A stretch of 64,000 nt of DNA from Loripinus fragilis (GCA_964019695.1 OZ026517.1:59586042-59650041); one strand, 5' to 3'; positions 10,365 through 23,378 are shown, numbered from the stretch's first letter. Made by a program: numbers and translations. Notes: a model not told the origin generated them from the letters alone.

Positions 10365-12406
10365 GTACATTTCTCCGTCCAATACTTTAGTAACGAATTC
10401 TCACAATAAAATTCGCAACTTATGTTAGTACTATGGTCTCGAAAAACTACTTCATGAACCCACTCACTATACAGAATATTCTGCATCTGCAATCGACCCA
10501 TTTGTAACATCTCATAAAGATAGCATATTTCTCTGTGGTGTAGGGGAGCCATTCTTGAATCAAAATATAAGATACTGCATATATACTGCATATTCAAATT
10601 CAACAAAACTAATGATGCTTCATCGACCTTCTCTCGTCACACAGAGGCGACTACCAATCGATAAACACGAGGCCCATAATACTAATTGGAACGTTCTGAA
10701 ATACGACAACATTAACACATAAGAACCGTGACATGAGATTTCCAACAATTTGGTATGTGCCACCAGCAAAGGTTCTGATCAGTCTGCACTTTTGCTGGTC
10801 GCTTTTATATTCTATGACTGTTCAGCTACTGACCGAACATCATTTGGAGTTTCTAACCTTAAAAGGAGGCTGCACCAGCTTGTCTGAGTCTACACATGTC
10901 AAAATGCCACATTGTTGGAAATCACATGTCACGGCTCATATATGCTGAAAAAATCAGAACCCACATTACAGAAATAGACAAAATCACGTCCCAAACAAAA
11001 CTGTTAAGTTAGACCATCTGATCCCTCTCGTTTTTGATAAGTTTAAAAGAACGAAAAGTGAAATGTCTTGAATTTGTACAAATCATATAAAAATAAAGTT
11101 ACAAATGAAATCAGAAAGTCTCAGAAAAAAGCTTCAAATTGACAAATTATCAGATAAATTAGGAAACAACACAAACGGTCCAAAAGATTGGTCAATTCAA
11201 TTCTTTATTCACTCTAGGTCAACATAGTCAACAACAAGATGTATAGTACAGATAATTGCATGCATGCAAATACATCATGGCGGTCCTATTGTTCAGTTAT
11301 TAGATTCCATATAAATAATGTCTTACCATAAATCCCTGTTATCTGGTGGAGCACAACAGATTTTCTTTACCTTATATAGCTAATTTTCATAACCATACAT
11401 ATATATGATCCAAGACTGATCCAGCGCACACTGCTCTGGACCTTCTATGACTAGACCTTGGATGTAATGTCAGGCCAGGAATGGTTCAGCGCCGTGGAGC
11501 CAAACCAAACCCGGCCCGACCTACTTCAGTATTTGAATTACCCAAGTTTGTCAGCGTTATAAATATTATATGTATTATATAAGGGTAGAGGCAGTTGGTT
11601 TCTCTGTAAGGAACCACCCGCAACTACCCCCAGCCATGAACACAATGAACTTCCGTTTTAGTCATGCAACTACTTCGCAATGGCTCAATGTGGAGCTTTT
11701 GCGCCACATTGGCGTTTGAGAAATGTTTTGTTTGTTACCACAATACAATACAATACAAATCTCTTTTTTACACTCAGGTCATACAAACATGGCATATGAG
11801 GAATACAATACAATATTGAAAGGCGGTACTTAACTATTAGACAGATAAAAGAGATCGGGTGGGGGGAGAGGAGGTTAAATTTAAGCATAAGGACACAAAT
11901 ATATTAAACCGAGTTTTCTATGTATTCACGCAAGACTGAGACACATAGGTTGCTCGGTCGACTTATCGGACAACCCATGTTTCGCACTCTTTTGTGATTT
12001 TGTTCGTACAGCAGCAAGCTAGAGTATTTTGGGGGAGCAGAAAGACCCAAAAAAGGGATTCAACATGTTGAAGCGACATCGTCATTATTACTTGTTGTGA
12101 AGGTCGTAAGGGAGATAAACTCGACGACTTTATTGATTAAAGCTTCAAGATCGGTATGTCATAATTATTTCCCTTTGTACATAACGCTGCACGTGCGTAA
12201 CCACAATCGGTGAGTGTTGAGTTCACAGATTCTCGCTTGGAATAATCTGGCTGAAAGATTGGGATCACTGGATATCCTTTCAAATTCAGGTAAACAGCAA
12301 TCGCAGTTTTCGCAGAATGGCTTTAGCTTTTGTATTGTATTTGGCAAGCAGTGAGAATCCAGATGAAATGTCATGAAAACATTTAAAACATTCATTAAGC
12401 CTTAAC
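10365..12406. other. Non-coding stretch with repeat scraps
   Basis: No gene is supported. 10870-10945 resembles 41593-41660 (both with ATGTCACATTGTTGGAAAT words). 11600-11890 looks like the 3' tail of an element on the - strand, with a TTGTA-type repeat at about 11740. A 76-residue open frame at 12165-12395 (-) with CENCDCC is unrecognised and probably chance. Confidence 0.35.
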
Positions 12407-14499
12407 AGAGGGTCTGAATGGGGTATAATGATTAGTGAATAATGGCCTTTTTAATAATGAATAGTGAATAATGAGGGCCTAAAAATAATGAATAATCCTC
12501 GTATATTTAATGAATGAAGAAAAAGTTAATGAATAGTGAATAATCAGATTTTAATGAATAATGAATAATGCTAAAAAAATATCAATGCATTTGTTAAAGC
12601 CTACACATGTACGTATAAAATATTGACTCCGTTTGTTCTTTAAAATTGTTCCCACCCTTTGTAATTGATTGATTATCAAAGGTAATTCTACAATTTATAA
12701 AACTAAGAGACATAATTTAGCGAAAATCCATACAAAATGGCATCTGAAATAGAGATTGAAACGGAAAAGTCCCAAAAACTCAAGAAAAAGACACAGGAAG
12801 TAATCATGTGGTTCCTGTTATGCTCACATTCTATGATTCTGATCTCAAAACTGTGAAAGAAAGAAGTAGGTCCAAATTTAGGTGGTGGGTCGTTTCGGAC
12901 TTGGTAGGTGGGTCATTTCGACCAATTTTCAGAGTGAGTCATTTCGGTCTTTGGTTGTTTTGGCCAAAGTCTGAAAGTGATAATGTATGCATTATTATAT
13001 GTGTATGAATGGACAGATGGGCAGGTGTTAAGTTTTGTGAAAAAAACAGGCTGAAATGTAAAAAGGGCCCTTTCATGACTCAGGCTTAAACAATCCATGT
13101 CAAAATGCCTCGGGCGGGGCCAAAACGACCTGTTATCATTACAGTGTGACTCGGGGAAATCAAGAGAATTTATAGAGAAAACAACTCAAAAACATAGATT
13201 TCAAAACAATTCAACAACATTTTCTGAGACGATTCCCAAACAACATTTTTTAAATTTAGAATTAAAAATCATTAAAGTGTCTGTGAATTAAATTGTCTCA
13301 TAAAATGAGTTGACTCAGTGAATTGTCTCATAAAGTGTTGGTGTGTTGCCTCAAAATCTATTGATAAATTGATAAATTGTCTCAAAAAATGTGTCTAATC
13401 TATCTATACTCAGTCCGTTTTTGTTAAGCTGCCAAAATGTCTTTTTTTCAGTAAGGAGGGGGGGGGGCAGGCTTACAAGTGGGACCTACTTGTTGATTTG
13501 CTCCTACTTTTTCTTAAAAATACCCTACTATCCCTCCTTTTTTACTCTATTGTAAAAAATCAAGATTTATTCCTCGCTCGCTCCGCTCGCTCGTATTTAA
13601 TAAATTAACTAATGATATTTTTCAAGGAGCACGCTGCAAAACGTCATTTTTTAGTTTTAACCCCAAAGGGCTCTCTGTTTAGCTTGTACTATTTTCACAG
13701 CTATTATCCTGCTTATTTAGTGTGGTATTTATTTCTTACTACTCATTGTGATAAATTTTGTACTTGGAAAAGCCCTGCTATCCTTACTTTTTTACACCAA
13801 TAATCCCTACTTTTTACTACTTTTCCCAAATTTTTATCGCTACTTTTTCCCCACTTTTTTGTTGAAGAGCACTTGAAAGCCTGGGGGGCTAAACAGTAGG
13901 GGAGTCATATGCATTTTCATGTGGCTAGAAGGGGGTCGCCATTTACTTTGGCTTCCTCGCAGGTGTGTCATGTTTCAATTGTCCCTATAAAATCATTAAA
14001 ATTTTTCCTCGCTCGTTCGGTTTTTATAAATTAAACTCTTATCAGGCGACCTAATTTCTCATTTTTCAAAAGTTATTCTGTTTTGGTGGTTTTATTGTTA
14101 CAACTTTTATCATGCTAATTTTGATAGAAAATTGATAAATCAGGCTTTCAGATAGGCCCTACATTTCCTTGTGTTCCTACATTTCCCTACTTTTTCTTGA
14201 AAATGTCCTACTATCATTGCTTTTTCACTCTTAAATGTCATTTACTTTATGAAAATACAGAATTTTTTCTTCGGTTGCTTCGCTCACTCAAATCTTAAAA
14301 CATATAAACTATGTTTTTAAGCATTATTTTGACCAATGCCGCGTCCGTTGAAATATTGGTATTTTTAAGTTTATTTTAATGAATGATTTTAATGAATAAT
14401 TGGTCTTATTTTAATGAATAACACAAAATTTTAATGAGATGAATTATGGGCTAAATTTTTAATGAATATTGAATACCAGACCCCCAATCCAGACCCTCT
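12407..14499. mobile_element. Non-autonomous inverted-repeat element, about 2.1 kb
   Basis: It starts AGAGGGTCTGAATGGGG and ends with the inverse, CCCCCAATCCAGACCCTCT. Just inside both ends sit many copies of ATTAGTGAATAATG- and TTTAATGAATAAT-like words, which cluster in the outer 200 bases. The core has internal repeats of CTACTTTTTC and CTCGCTCGYTCSG type. No transposase-like ORF. Flanks TTAAC and TTACA may be a degraded target duplication. Confidence 0.75.
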
Positions 14500-14559
14500 T
14501 TACAAACAGCATTCACACCACCTTGTAGATGGACACATCTAATATGATAGCACAGACAA

Positions 14560-15045
14560 AGCAAATATTTTTAATGATTATTTCACTGAGCAATCATTAT
14601 TCCATGATGCGTATGCATCACGTCCTACTGAACTTCACCTTCTAGACTACATTCTTGAATATGCATATGTAGTATGGGATAATTGTGCACAGTATAAAAT
14701 AATTGACTTAGAAACTATCAGAATGAGGCTACTCGTATTGTTACTGGTGCATCAAAACTAGTATCAATCGAAAATTTATTAATAAAATCTGGTTTGGAAA
14801 AAACTCCACAAGAAGAAATCTTTGACCAAAGATACATATTTTCATATGTTAGTATCATTTCCAATTGCTATTATACCAAAACACAACTTTGTACCGGTAA
14901 ATATTAGACTTGAATGGGACACAGATTAATATAAGTCGGAACACTTTCTTCTGAATCCGTTTCTATGCTATTTTGTGTTCATATCATTGCACAACTGTAT
15001 TTATGTAAATGTATATTAGCTATACAAATAAAATATGTTTAAACT
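14560..15045 (+). pseudogene. LINE fragment: C-terminal reverse-transcriptase region
   Basis: Broken frames read FNDYFTEQS, then LEYAYVVWDN, then a degenerate HKKK-type segment, which match the linker and post-RT region of jockey/CR1-like LINEs. Several stops and shifts make it dead. The 3' end fades into AT-rich DNA (TACAAATAAAATATG) near 15040. Nothing is recognised from 15046 to 15660. Confidence 0.6.
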
Positions 15046-15660
15046 AACTTATTGAATGAAATCAATTCAAACAATTATTCATAATATCTTTTATGCCACG
15101 ATCCTAAGCAATTATTTCGGATGCATGATCAAATCGCGGCTCACATTTTCATTCGTATCCTCTTGTTACCATACTCTTATTTAAATATAGTTCACATTAT
15201 TAAATTGTTGTTTGCTTTTATAGGTAAGTTTAATTCTGTTCAGGAGGTGCTTGGCACGTCGTTTATAGCCTGTAATCTATCATAGTCTGTAATCTATCTT
15301 AACTTTTCACTCTAGAAATGATAGCTATGGGAAATAACTTTCACGTGATATGATACTTTTCTCATTATATGTTAACTCCCATACCTTATCATTGATTGTC
15401 TGCAAACCATGATCTGGGATTATGGTGGTAATGAGTGGGTGGCACTGGCTGTAATATTCTTCTTCTTATTTTACAACAAAATTGTAGGGAAAAATGAAGA
15501 GGATTCATGTGTTCCTCATGTGCTCCTGTACTGTTGTAGGATGGAAAAGAGAAATATGCTCCTAACCCTGCCATTGTTTGATAGGAGAACAAGACACAAG
15601 CTCTGCCACCAACTCAAGCATGTTTAGAATTTAACAGCATGTTAAAAACTTTTTACGCAC

Positions 15661-15806
15661 TATTGTCGTCTGCACACAGTTTGGGTCTATATCAGGACTG
15701 ATGTTACGTCAGTCCAGATCTTGATCCACCATGTTTGACACTCTGATATTGTTCTTGAAAGAGGGTTTTGAAAAAGTTAATTTTGAAAGAAGTCAGCAGA
15801 TGACAA
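15661..15806. mobile_element. M1-family MITE (GTCGTCTGC / GCAGACGAC), copy a
   Basis: M1 is a name used here for a dispersed family. It begins TGTCGTCTGC, continues CAAACAGTTTGG...CCAGATCAGG, folds back as CCTGATCTGGGTC...CTGTTTGACACTCTGAT, and ends CAGCAGACGACAA. This copy has GTCGTCTGCACACAGTTTGG and TCAGCAGATGACAAC, with the usual GCATGCAAAATAACCCAGC flank. No coding capacity. Confidence 0.7.
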
Positions 15807-16086
15807 CAAAGGCATGCAAAATAACCCAGCATTCTAAAAGTTAATTACTTGTAATGGAAAGTCCATTATGGAACAGTTGCACTATCTTGTTAAACACTTG
15901 AACCCTTACACGTGACACGTAAAATTGCCAGCAGTCGATTTTTTTCTTTATTTGTTTTTAGGTATTTAATTTTAATGTTCCATTTGAATTCTCTTGTGCA
16001 GACAATTCGTAAGAAATATCAAGACTTGTTTGCTCTAAAACCAAGAGAAACGTCACATATGTGTCATGTTGTCACTTAAACTCCTC

Positions 16087-16186
16087 CCATCTGTCGTCTG
16101 CTAACATTTGCAAACAGTTTGGACCCAGAAAAGAGCTGACAGAAAATTGGTGCTGATCTGGATTCATACATTTTTACACTCTTAGC

Positions 16187-16256
<70 letters not shown>

Positions 16257-16339
16257 GCAATGAAACCTAAAAACCCAGAGAAGGGCTGACAGAAAATTGG
16301 TGCTGATCTGGATTCATACATTTTGACACTCTTAGCCAG

Positions 16340-16382
<43 letters not shown>

Positions 16383-16385
16383 AAA
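16087..16385. mobile_element. M1-family MITE, copy b, duplicated with CAA microsatellites
   Basis: TGTCGTCTGCTAAC opens an M1 copy. Its right half, including GCTGACAGAAAATTGGTGC, is present twice (from about 16131 and about 16274). Each half is followed by a CAA run: 16186-16260 (about 25 copies) and 16342-16380 (about 13 copies). The long polyvaline frame read on the - strand here is the microsatellite. Confidence 0.75.
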
Positions 16386-16397
16386 CCTAAAAAAAAC

Positions 16398-16430
16398 TCT
16401 GTCTGTCTGTCTGTCTATCTATCTATCGTT
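16398..16430. repeat. CTGT/CTAT microsatellite
   Basis: CTGTCTGTCTGTCTGT passes into CTATCTATCTATC directly upstream of a SINE-like segment. Confidence 0.9.
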
Positions 16431-16439
16431 ATAGATGCA

Positions 16440-16617
16440 ACACAGTGTGGACCGAATTCAGACGTCTTCTACCGGCGTCACTGCGTTGTGGCCCTTGATC
16501 AAGACACATTTATCCTAGCATAGTACTGTTTCAACCCAGGAAGACACGTCCCTGTTTAACTGAAAGACTGTTGATGGGACGTAAAGAAACAAATCAAACA
16601 AACAAACAAACAAATCT
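16440..16617 (+). mobile_element. SINE, 5'-truncated
   Basis: It lacks a clear tRNA head but has the conserved body shared with 20096-20230 and 44706-44885: CTTGATCAAGACA, GTACTGTTTCAACCC and CTGTTGATGGGACGTAAAG. It ends in a CAAA repeat (about 16590-16613), the tail expected of a SINE. Confidence 0.7.
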
Positions 16618-16778
16618 TCTACAGGAACACTCTGGTCTGAATCTTTCTTATTTGACCAAAATCCACATAAAACATTTCAGCAGACGACAAAGGGAGACAA
16701 CATGAGCAGACGACAAAAGCAGACGGCTTTTGTGATAGACGCTTGTAGAGGGTCAACACCAACTGATCAAGATCGGCC

Positions 16779-16920
16779 GCGAGGTTATAAAACTTGAGTA
16801 CAGTCTCAAACTCAAAATAAAGCGCAAGGATTGGCTGCTCGCGGACATGTGTCAGCAAGCAGCCAATCGTTGCGCTTTATTTTGAGTATGAGAATGAACT
16901 CAGCTGTTATAAACTCGGGG
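16779..16920. mobile_element. Palindromic insert within an M1-like repeat
   Basis: GCGAGGTTATAAAACTTGAG opens it and the inverse TTATAAACTCGGGG closes it. The inner arms GCGCAAGGATTGGCTGCT and AGCAGCCAATCGTTGCGC pair almost perfectly. It sits just after GATCAAGATCGGCC, the centre of an M1 palindrome, as does the related insert at 55509-55726. Confidence 0.7.
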
Positions 16921-17527
16921 CCTGAACTCTAATTAAATTACAGACAGGTCAGCAACAGAACAAGATGTACCAAACTCACTGCAGCAGACACCAAGTATTG
17001 TGATATCATTCCTGATTGTGTGAAAAATAAGGCTTCACATTTCATTTGAATTATCTGCCATGCAGAATCAATAATCTGTCAGCAGACACTACACATAATT
17101 TTCAAGCCAAGTTTGGTGTCTTAATCCTTTGTATTCTGATGATTTTTTCCTTGCAGATAAATACACGAGAAAATGGATTTTTCATTATATATTTTATGGA
17201 TCACATGATGATCATATCTTTTAGTCCCAGAAGATTGTATCTATCTTACAACACAGTGCTGACCCTGATGAAATGCCGCACTATGCCACATTTCATTTGG
17301 GTCTTCGCTGTTTGCCAAAGTACTCCTTATTAAGGGGTATCCAATATACAAAGGGTTAAAGGAGTAGCACAATTTGAAGATGTCGTCTGCTAAAAATTCT
17401 CGTAGCTTTATAGGAGAAGCAAAATATGATAATGTTGTATTCTGAAAAATTTTGATAGCTTTGTGAAGATTAATTTATTTTGTAGGAGAACGGTAAAGTG
17501 GCCACTTACCATGCTAGAGGCCATTTT
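16921..17527. other. Non-coding stretch with MITE scraps
   Basis: No gene is seen. 17258-17325 holds a copy of the GAAATGCCGC palindrome (GATGAAATGCCGC with CACATTTCATTTGG). Isolated CAGCAGACA and TCGTCTGC words suggest further M1 ends at about 16981 and 17380. Confidence 0.45.
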
Positions 17528-17700
17528 TGTCGTCTGCTTATAACCATTGCAAACAGTTTGAAGCCAGACCAGGAGCGACAGAACGTCGGTCCTGATCTGG
17601 ATCCAAACTGTTTGACACTCTGATTGTATTCCCGAAAGATTTTTTTTGAAAAAGATGATTTTGAATAAAGAGTGTTAATTTATTTAGTAGAAGAGAGCAA
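17528..17700. mobile_element. M1-family MITE, copy c
   Basis: GTCGTCTGCTTATAACC, GCAAACAGTTTG, CCAGACCAGG and the mirrored CCTGATCTGGATCC and ACTGTTTGACACTCTGAT are all present. The right end is degraded. Confidence 0.75.
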
Positions 17701-17817
17701 AGTGACATTGTCAATTACTGAGCAAATATTAACAGACAGATTTTAATTGTAAATTAAAAATCTTAAATGCCCCAGATAAAAGATCTATAATAAAAAGTCC
17801 CTGCTGGTGGCATATTT

Positions 17818-17938
17818 TGTCATCTGCTGTTAACCTTCAATTTGCAAACAGATTGGGCCCAGATCAAGTCCCACAAAACACCTGAAAGATTTTGCATTAG
17901 AAAAAATTCTTAACCCGAATATACAAAGTTTCATTTTT
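17818..17938. mobile_element. M1-family MITE, copy d, cut by pearl-like element A
   Basis: The left half (GTCATCTGCTGTTAACC, GCAAACAGATTGGGCCC, CAGATCAAGTCC) is present. Its other half is replaced by the pearl-like element that starts at 17939. Confidence 0.6.
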
Positions 17939-19449
17939 ACCTGCGTCGCTCTAGCGAAAGCAGGTCTAGTAGTGGGTCCACTCCGTCCGTCCGCCCGCCC
18001 GCAACACTTTAGGGGTAATAAGTTTGTGTAATCTGTAACTCCAAAAGTTTTCATTCCTTTTCATTAAAAAAGCCTAATGATTGTTCACATATTGAAGATG
18101 TGCACCTCCTATTTTGTGCACATTACATATTTTTTTCTCATTTATTAGGGGTGTTGAAATTAGACATTTTCTTTCTGAAATGCTAAGGAGTTGCCTAGTT
18201 TGTGTAATCCGTAACTCCAACAGTGTTCATTCCTTTATATTCAAGCTTTGCACATTGAAGATGTGCACCTCCTATTTTGTGGACATTTCATATTTTTTCT
18301 CATTTTTGATGGGTGTTTTACTTAGACATTTTTTCCATCCGAAATGCTTAGAAGGGGCCTAGTTTGTGTAATCTGTAACTCCAACAATATTCATTGTTTT
18401 ATATTCAAACCTTCCATAATGATTGTTCGCACATGAAGATTTGCACCTCCTATTTTATGCACGTTTTATATTTTTTCCTCATTTTTGATGGGTATTGAAC
18501 TTAGACATTTTACCATCCGAAATGCTTAGTGGGTGCCTTGTTTGTGTAATCTGTAACTCAAACAGTATTCATTCCTTTATATTCAAACTTGGGGGGGGGG
18601 GCTGGTTGCTTTGCTATTATTGTCTTACAGATGTGTTGTTACTGTGTGTGTGTGGATGTGCTGTGGCTCTTCCTCGCGGCTCTGTGGGTTGGTCTGCAGT
18701 GTGTGATTGTGGTATTTCCTGATCATACCTACTTACTTTTTGCATAATGATTGTTCACAAATTGAAGATGTGCACCTCCTATTTTGTGCACATTTATTTT
18801 TTTTCCATTTTTGACGTGTGTTTAACTTAGACATTTTCCTTCAACTCGAACATTATTCAATCCCTTAGATTCAAACTTTGCATAATGATTGTTCACACAT
18901 TGAAGATGTGTACCTTCTATTTTATGCACAATTCACGAATATTTTTTTCATTTTTGAAGGGTCTTGAACTTAGACATTTTTAGTTAGAAATGCTTAGATG
19001 GTTTCTGGTTTGAGTAATCTGTAACTCCTCCAAGAGTTTTCGTTCCTTAATATTCAAACTTTGCATTATGATTGTTCATACATTGAACATGTGCCTCTCT
19101 TTTTTGTGCAAATTTGATAAATATTTGTTTTTTAAGGCTGTTGAACTTATATACATTTTTTTCCACCTGAAATACTTAGGGGGTGTCTGGTTTGTGGAAT
19201 ATGTAACTCAAGTAGTTTTCATTCCTTTATATTCATACTTTGTATTATGATTGTTCACACATTGAACATGTACACCCTATATTCATGCACATTTGATAAT
19301 ATATTTTTGAGCCTTAAACTTAGAAATTGTTACGTCACCTACTGTAGATTACATTGCGTGATTTGGGTGTAATATGACATCATTCCTGTATATTTGAACT
19401 TTGCATATCGACTGTTAACACATTGAAGATGTGCACCCGAGACGCAGGT
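17939..19449 (+). mobile_element. Pearl-like element A
   Basis: It starts ACCTGCGTC and ends with the exact inverse GACGCAGGT. The first 30 bases also fold on themselves (CTGCGTCGCTCTAGCGAAAG). A CCGT/CCGC microsatellite (17981-18002) follows, then about eight diverged units of about 160-180 bases sharing GTGTAATCTGTAACTCC, ATTGTTCACACATTGAAGA and TGTGCACCTCCTATTT. Bivalve pearl (CvA/CvE/CvG) elements, later linked to Helitron-like HINEs, have this plan: short terminal inverted repeats, an ACGG-type microsatellite and a tandem core. An unrelated G-rich segment (18590-18730) interrupts the fifth unit. No protein is encoded. Confidence 0.78.
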
Positions 19450-19534
19450 CCACAGCAGAGTTTGGCCTTGTTGTACAGTCTAGTAGTCTGCTGTACTCTT
19501 TTGATAGACTTAAAATTTACTATGCATCCTTTTT

Positions 19535-19675
19535 TGGCGTCTGCTGATTTTTTTAAAACCAAAGTATTAGGAATACCACCAGACTGGCAAACAGTTTGGA
19601 TCAAGATCAGGCCCTTCATGAATTGTTGAATCAGATTTGGGTCCAACTGTTCTCAATAATTATCAGCAGACTAGC
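19535..19675. mobile_element. M1-family MITE, copy e
   Basis: GGCGTCTGCTGATTTT, GGCAAACAGTTTGGATC and AAGATCAGGCCC face ATCAGATTTGGGTCCAACTG and ATCAGCAGAC. From 19676 to 20095 nothing further is recognised. Confidence 0.65.
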
Positions 19676-20095
19676 AAGCAAGGAGTTAAACGCCATTTTC
19701 TCTATATTAGGATGTAAGATGATCTGATGGCTGTAAAACATAAACCATATGTGGATTAAAAGCAAGCTAATATTGACAGAATTGAGTCAATAGACTTCGT
19801 AGAATCTAGCACCTCCGCGGGAAGTCCACAGTGAAACAATATTGACTTAGACACTACATTGAAATTACAGTTATTTGCATACCCATATTGTAATTAACAA
19901 GGTTATGGGATAGAAAAAATGTAATCAATATCTGTATCTTACACATGTTGGGTATTTATTTGGAAAAGATTTGTGCGTTATTTAGTAGATTTTTACTTCT
20001 GCTGCTATTTGGCCTTATGGTCGAAACGTTCAATCAAAACGTACAAGTAACGGACATCACTGACTGTTCACATACATCACCATATAAGTAATAGT

Positions 20096-20230
20096 TATCT
20101 CACTATAGTGGTGTGTCCTTGGGCAAGACAATTTACCCTCTGCTTTGTACTGGTTCAACCCTGAAAACATCCCAACATGATTGAAAAGTTGTTGACTGGG
20201 ACATAAAGCATTAGCACAAACCAAAAACTG
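20096..20230 (+). mobile_element. SINE, 5'-truncated
   Basis: GTGTCCTTGGGCAAGACA, TTTACCCTCTGC, GTACTGGTTCAACCC and TTGTTGACTGGGACATAAAG match the SINE body at 44706-44885. The tRNA-related head is missing. Confidence 0.75.
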
Positions 20231-20490
20231 TCCAAAATGTTGGAAATGAATTATCCTAAATTCCCTACTTACTGCTGTAGCAGACAATATAAAGTTAGTC
20301 GTACATGCGCAGATCCAGAAAGTTTTATCTCAAAGAAAACGTTTTTATTTTGTTTTTAAGCTTGTGAGGGATGAGGGGATCCAAATACCACTAAAACGGG
20401 CCATCATAGGCCCACCAGCGTTTGGCTGGCGGTCCGATGAAGGCCCAAGATTGAATGCTGGTTTTGTAGCTTTGTGACTTTTCTAATGGT

Positions 20491-21114
20491 GCTGTCACAT
20501 ATTAACGGATAAAGGTAACGGACGCCGAACGGACAGAAAAAATGCAAAAAAATGTTTATCCCGTGATGGAAGTCATCTCAGTGGCGGTGAGGATTGTCGC
20601 GGAAGTCGTAAGGAGCGCATTACATTTAGTACCGAACAAGTAACGGACAAACAACGGTCAACAAATGTAGTTTTAACAGATGTATAACTGATAAAACGAA
20701 TATGTACCGTATAAGAAACGGACAAAACGTCGGCTGAACGATCACAGAATGAGCATGCGGTACTCGTCCGGGACTCTTGTACCTGTCCTGCAGTTGACCG
20801 TTCACAATTCAGGTCGAACGGACATCAACGGATACATACAATATACCTAGAGGATGCCGAACGCATGAGAACCGGACAAACGGCAATACCAACGCATGAG
20901 TAACGTTCACCCACCGTACATATTTATCCGGTGGCGTCCGTTCCAAGTTTTGAACATGTCCAAAACTTTCCAACGGATAGGACCTGGCAAAACGGATATC
21001 ACCTGACACGGAACGCCTTCGCCGCATGAGGAACGGACATGAAACGCATGCAAGCGGACACGAACGGACAGAGAATTTTACTGTCCGTTACGCGTCCGTT
21101 GTAAGGTGTGACAG
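20491..21114. mobile_element. Inverted-repeat element with AACGGAC-rich interior
   Basis: It starts GCTGTCACATATTAACGGA and ends with the related inverse TCCGTTGTAAGGTGTGACAG. The interior carries well over fifteen copies of AACGGAC, CCGAACG or AACGGATA-like words on one strand or the other. No transposase-like frame. Such repeats may be transposase-binding sites. Confidence 0.75.
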
Positions 21115-22430
21115 TCACATAAGATATCCTATATTTTTGTGATTTTTCAGTGGTGGGGGGGGGGAGGGGCTCCGGAAACAGTTTGATCTATATCAAGCTA
21201 CTCCCCAAGGATCAGTCTGATCTGGGTCCACACTGTGTATATATCGAAATTATTCCTTGACGTAGGCATTAAATTGCAGTGGTCGACTTCAGCAGAGGAC
21301 ATTTCCAGAAAGCATTGTTTTCGAAGCAGGTGAAGCGTTGCAGTTAAAAGATAGAAATCTACACTCTAGTTCTGTACTCAAATCAGACTTCTGTTAGTGC
21401 TGACACTACGAGGGGCATTTGGAAAGTTCTTAGCATGGCATCATATATCCATACTGCGCCGATAAAATACTATCAAATTAAAATAAATTTTCCTTTTTTA
21501 AAGGAGGGCTTGCCTAGTTGAAAACAGCATGTGCACCTTGCATGTTGGGAACACCTCCAAATTTGGTTATTGTTTAAACTGCACTAAAACAATGTCATAG
21601 ACGAACATTAACAATAGTTATTGAGTCGGTGGGTTAAGATACTCTTCTGGCAAAGAAAAACACAAACAGTTATCTAAAGCGGCACCTAGCGCCATACACT
21701 GAAAGACTTTAAAAACGCAAAAATGAAATTAATAAAAAATTACTTATCTTTAATGTATCATTTTTTGAGTTTTGGCAACAATGAACATCAACACGTCAGC
21801 AAAACATGTTTTTAATTTCATGCCAAAATAATAAATAATGTTAGGACAACAGTCTATCAAATAGCGATACCCTTAGATTCTAAAGTTGCAAATTGAAATT
21901 TGTCTAGGAATCAGACGTGATTTAAAGTAATTGTTTCAAAACAATTTTTTTAAAAACCTGGATACAAATTACCCTAGAAGCCCTATTATTTGTCTAGAAC
22001 TGACGATAACCAGCCAGAACTGATATCGTCGATGCAAATATCGTTGATACACTCGACGTAAGTTGCTGTCTAAATGTCAGGTTGTCATTTTTGGTTAACC
22101 AGACCTGCGTCGATATTTAACTGTCCCTGTAGCCTGATAACGATCTCTGAGACGCTGTATAGTTGATTGTCTATCCTAAAGGCCTAGAACTTTTCAAATA
22201 TTCATTTCAATTTTTCCATATAAACATATTCCTAATTTGTTGCTAGTCTATAGGCTGGTGCTAAGTTCTGATAATTATACAACTCCACTGAAGACAATTA
22301 CATTTATAGACTAATGAGCATAACCATTTGGAAAAGAAAGAAATATTATAACAATATTTGACGTGTATTAATGAGCACTTATATTATCAGACTGGTAGCT
22401 ATTCTATATAGTTGACTGATTGCAATTATA
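21115..22430. other. Non-coding stretch
   Basis: No gene, RNA or well-formed repeat is recognised. 21180-21240 has an M1-like CAGTTTGATC...TCTGGGTCCACACTGTG pair in a G-rich context. Confidence 0.4.
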
Positions 22431-22900
22431 ATGGCCCACATCGAATCGAAGTTTAGTTCCTACTATAGTAACTAAAGTTCAATTCGAACATCGATAGTCG
22501 CTACAATAGTGACGTCACGAACCTACTCAAGATCAACGGTGGGTCAGAGCACCGTTACTCTAGTAGCTTGTCTGGTTCCCTCCTCTAGACCTATCTAGCA
22601 AGATGGGTTCAAGATCTATCAATAGCCCCAAAATGTTTTTATTTTAAAAAATAAATCCTTGATGTGTTTGATTTGCGGTCCCTCTTATCAGTAATTGTTA
22701 ATTAGAGTAGGCTTTGCAGTTTATGCACAACCTTTTTGTCTACGATGAAGAAATGAGTTGGGGCATACAGGGCTATTCACTTTGTTTACTTGACAACTAA
22801 TTAAAAGGTTGCAACTGTAGCCATTGGGGTGTAAACGTACGCATGCATCTATTACGTAAGATCTTTAGTAGGAACTTTAGTTAGATTCGAAGTGGGCCAA
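22431..22900. mobile_element. Inverted-repeat MITE, about 470 bp
   Basis: The left end TGGCCCACATCGAATCGAAG and the right end (TTCGAAGTGGGCCA) are inverted, and GTTTAGTTCCTACTA is mirrored by TAGTAGGAACTTTAGTT. No ORF. Confidence 0.75.
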
Positions 22901-23378
22901 TATCATTCCAATTGCGCCAGATCGTTCATGTTTCGACAATCGTGGCATGATTAATAAAGTTATAAAACTAAAGCTGCAGTTTTTATACATGCTTATGTAC
23001 AAGCTACATGTCAAAGATACCCAGAGGTGTATGCGACACGCTATGATCCCAAAATATATCCTCACACCAAATTTAGGATTCCTACGTCAAATTATATACA
23101 GATATGCTCTGAGCTCGACCTTGCTAGAACTCAGAACTGAAACCAGAGGTCAAGATCACAGTGACCTGGAAACAGTTTGTGAATCGCCAGGGTCCAAGAT
23201 GTATCTACAAACCAAATATGGAATGCTACCATAAATAAAATAGGCGATCTGCTGTGGGTGCATTTTCCAAGAACTGACTCCTGAGATCAAGGTCACAGTG
23301 GATGAAAACTGTGAGCGACATGCCATGACCACAACATATATCCACAAATTATGGCATATAATATGAGACATGCGCTTA

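Noticed and set aside
16076..16321. Long frame with a polyvaline run on the - strand
   Set aside because: It is the CAA microsatellite read in reverse, inside a duplicated MITE.
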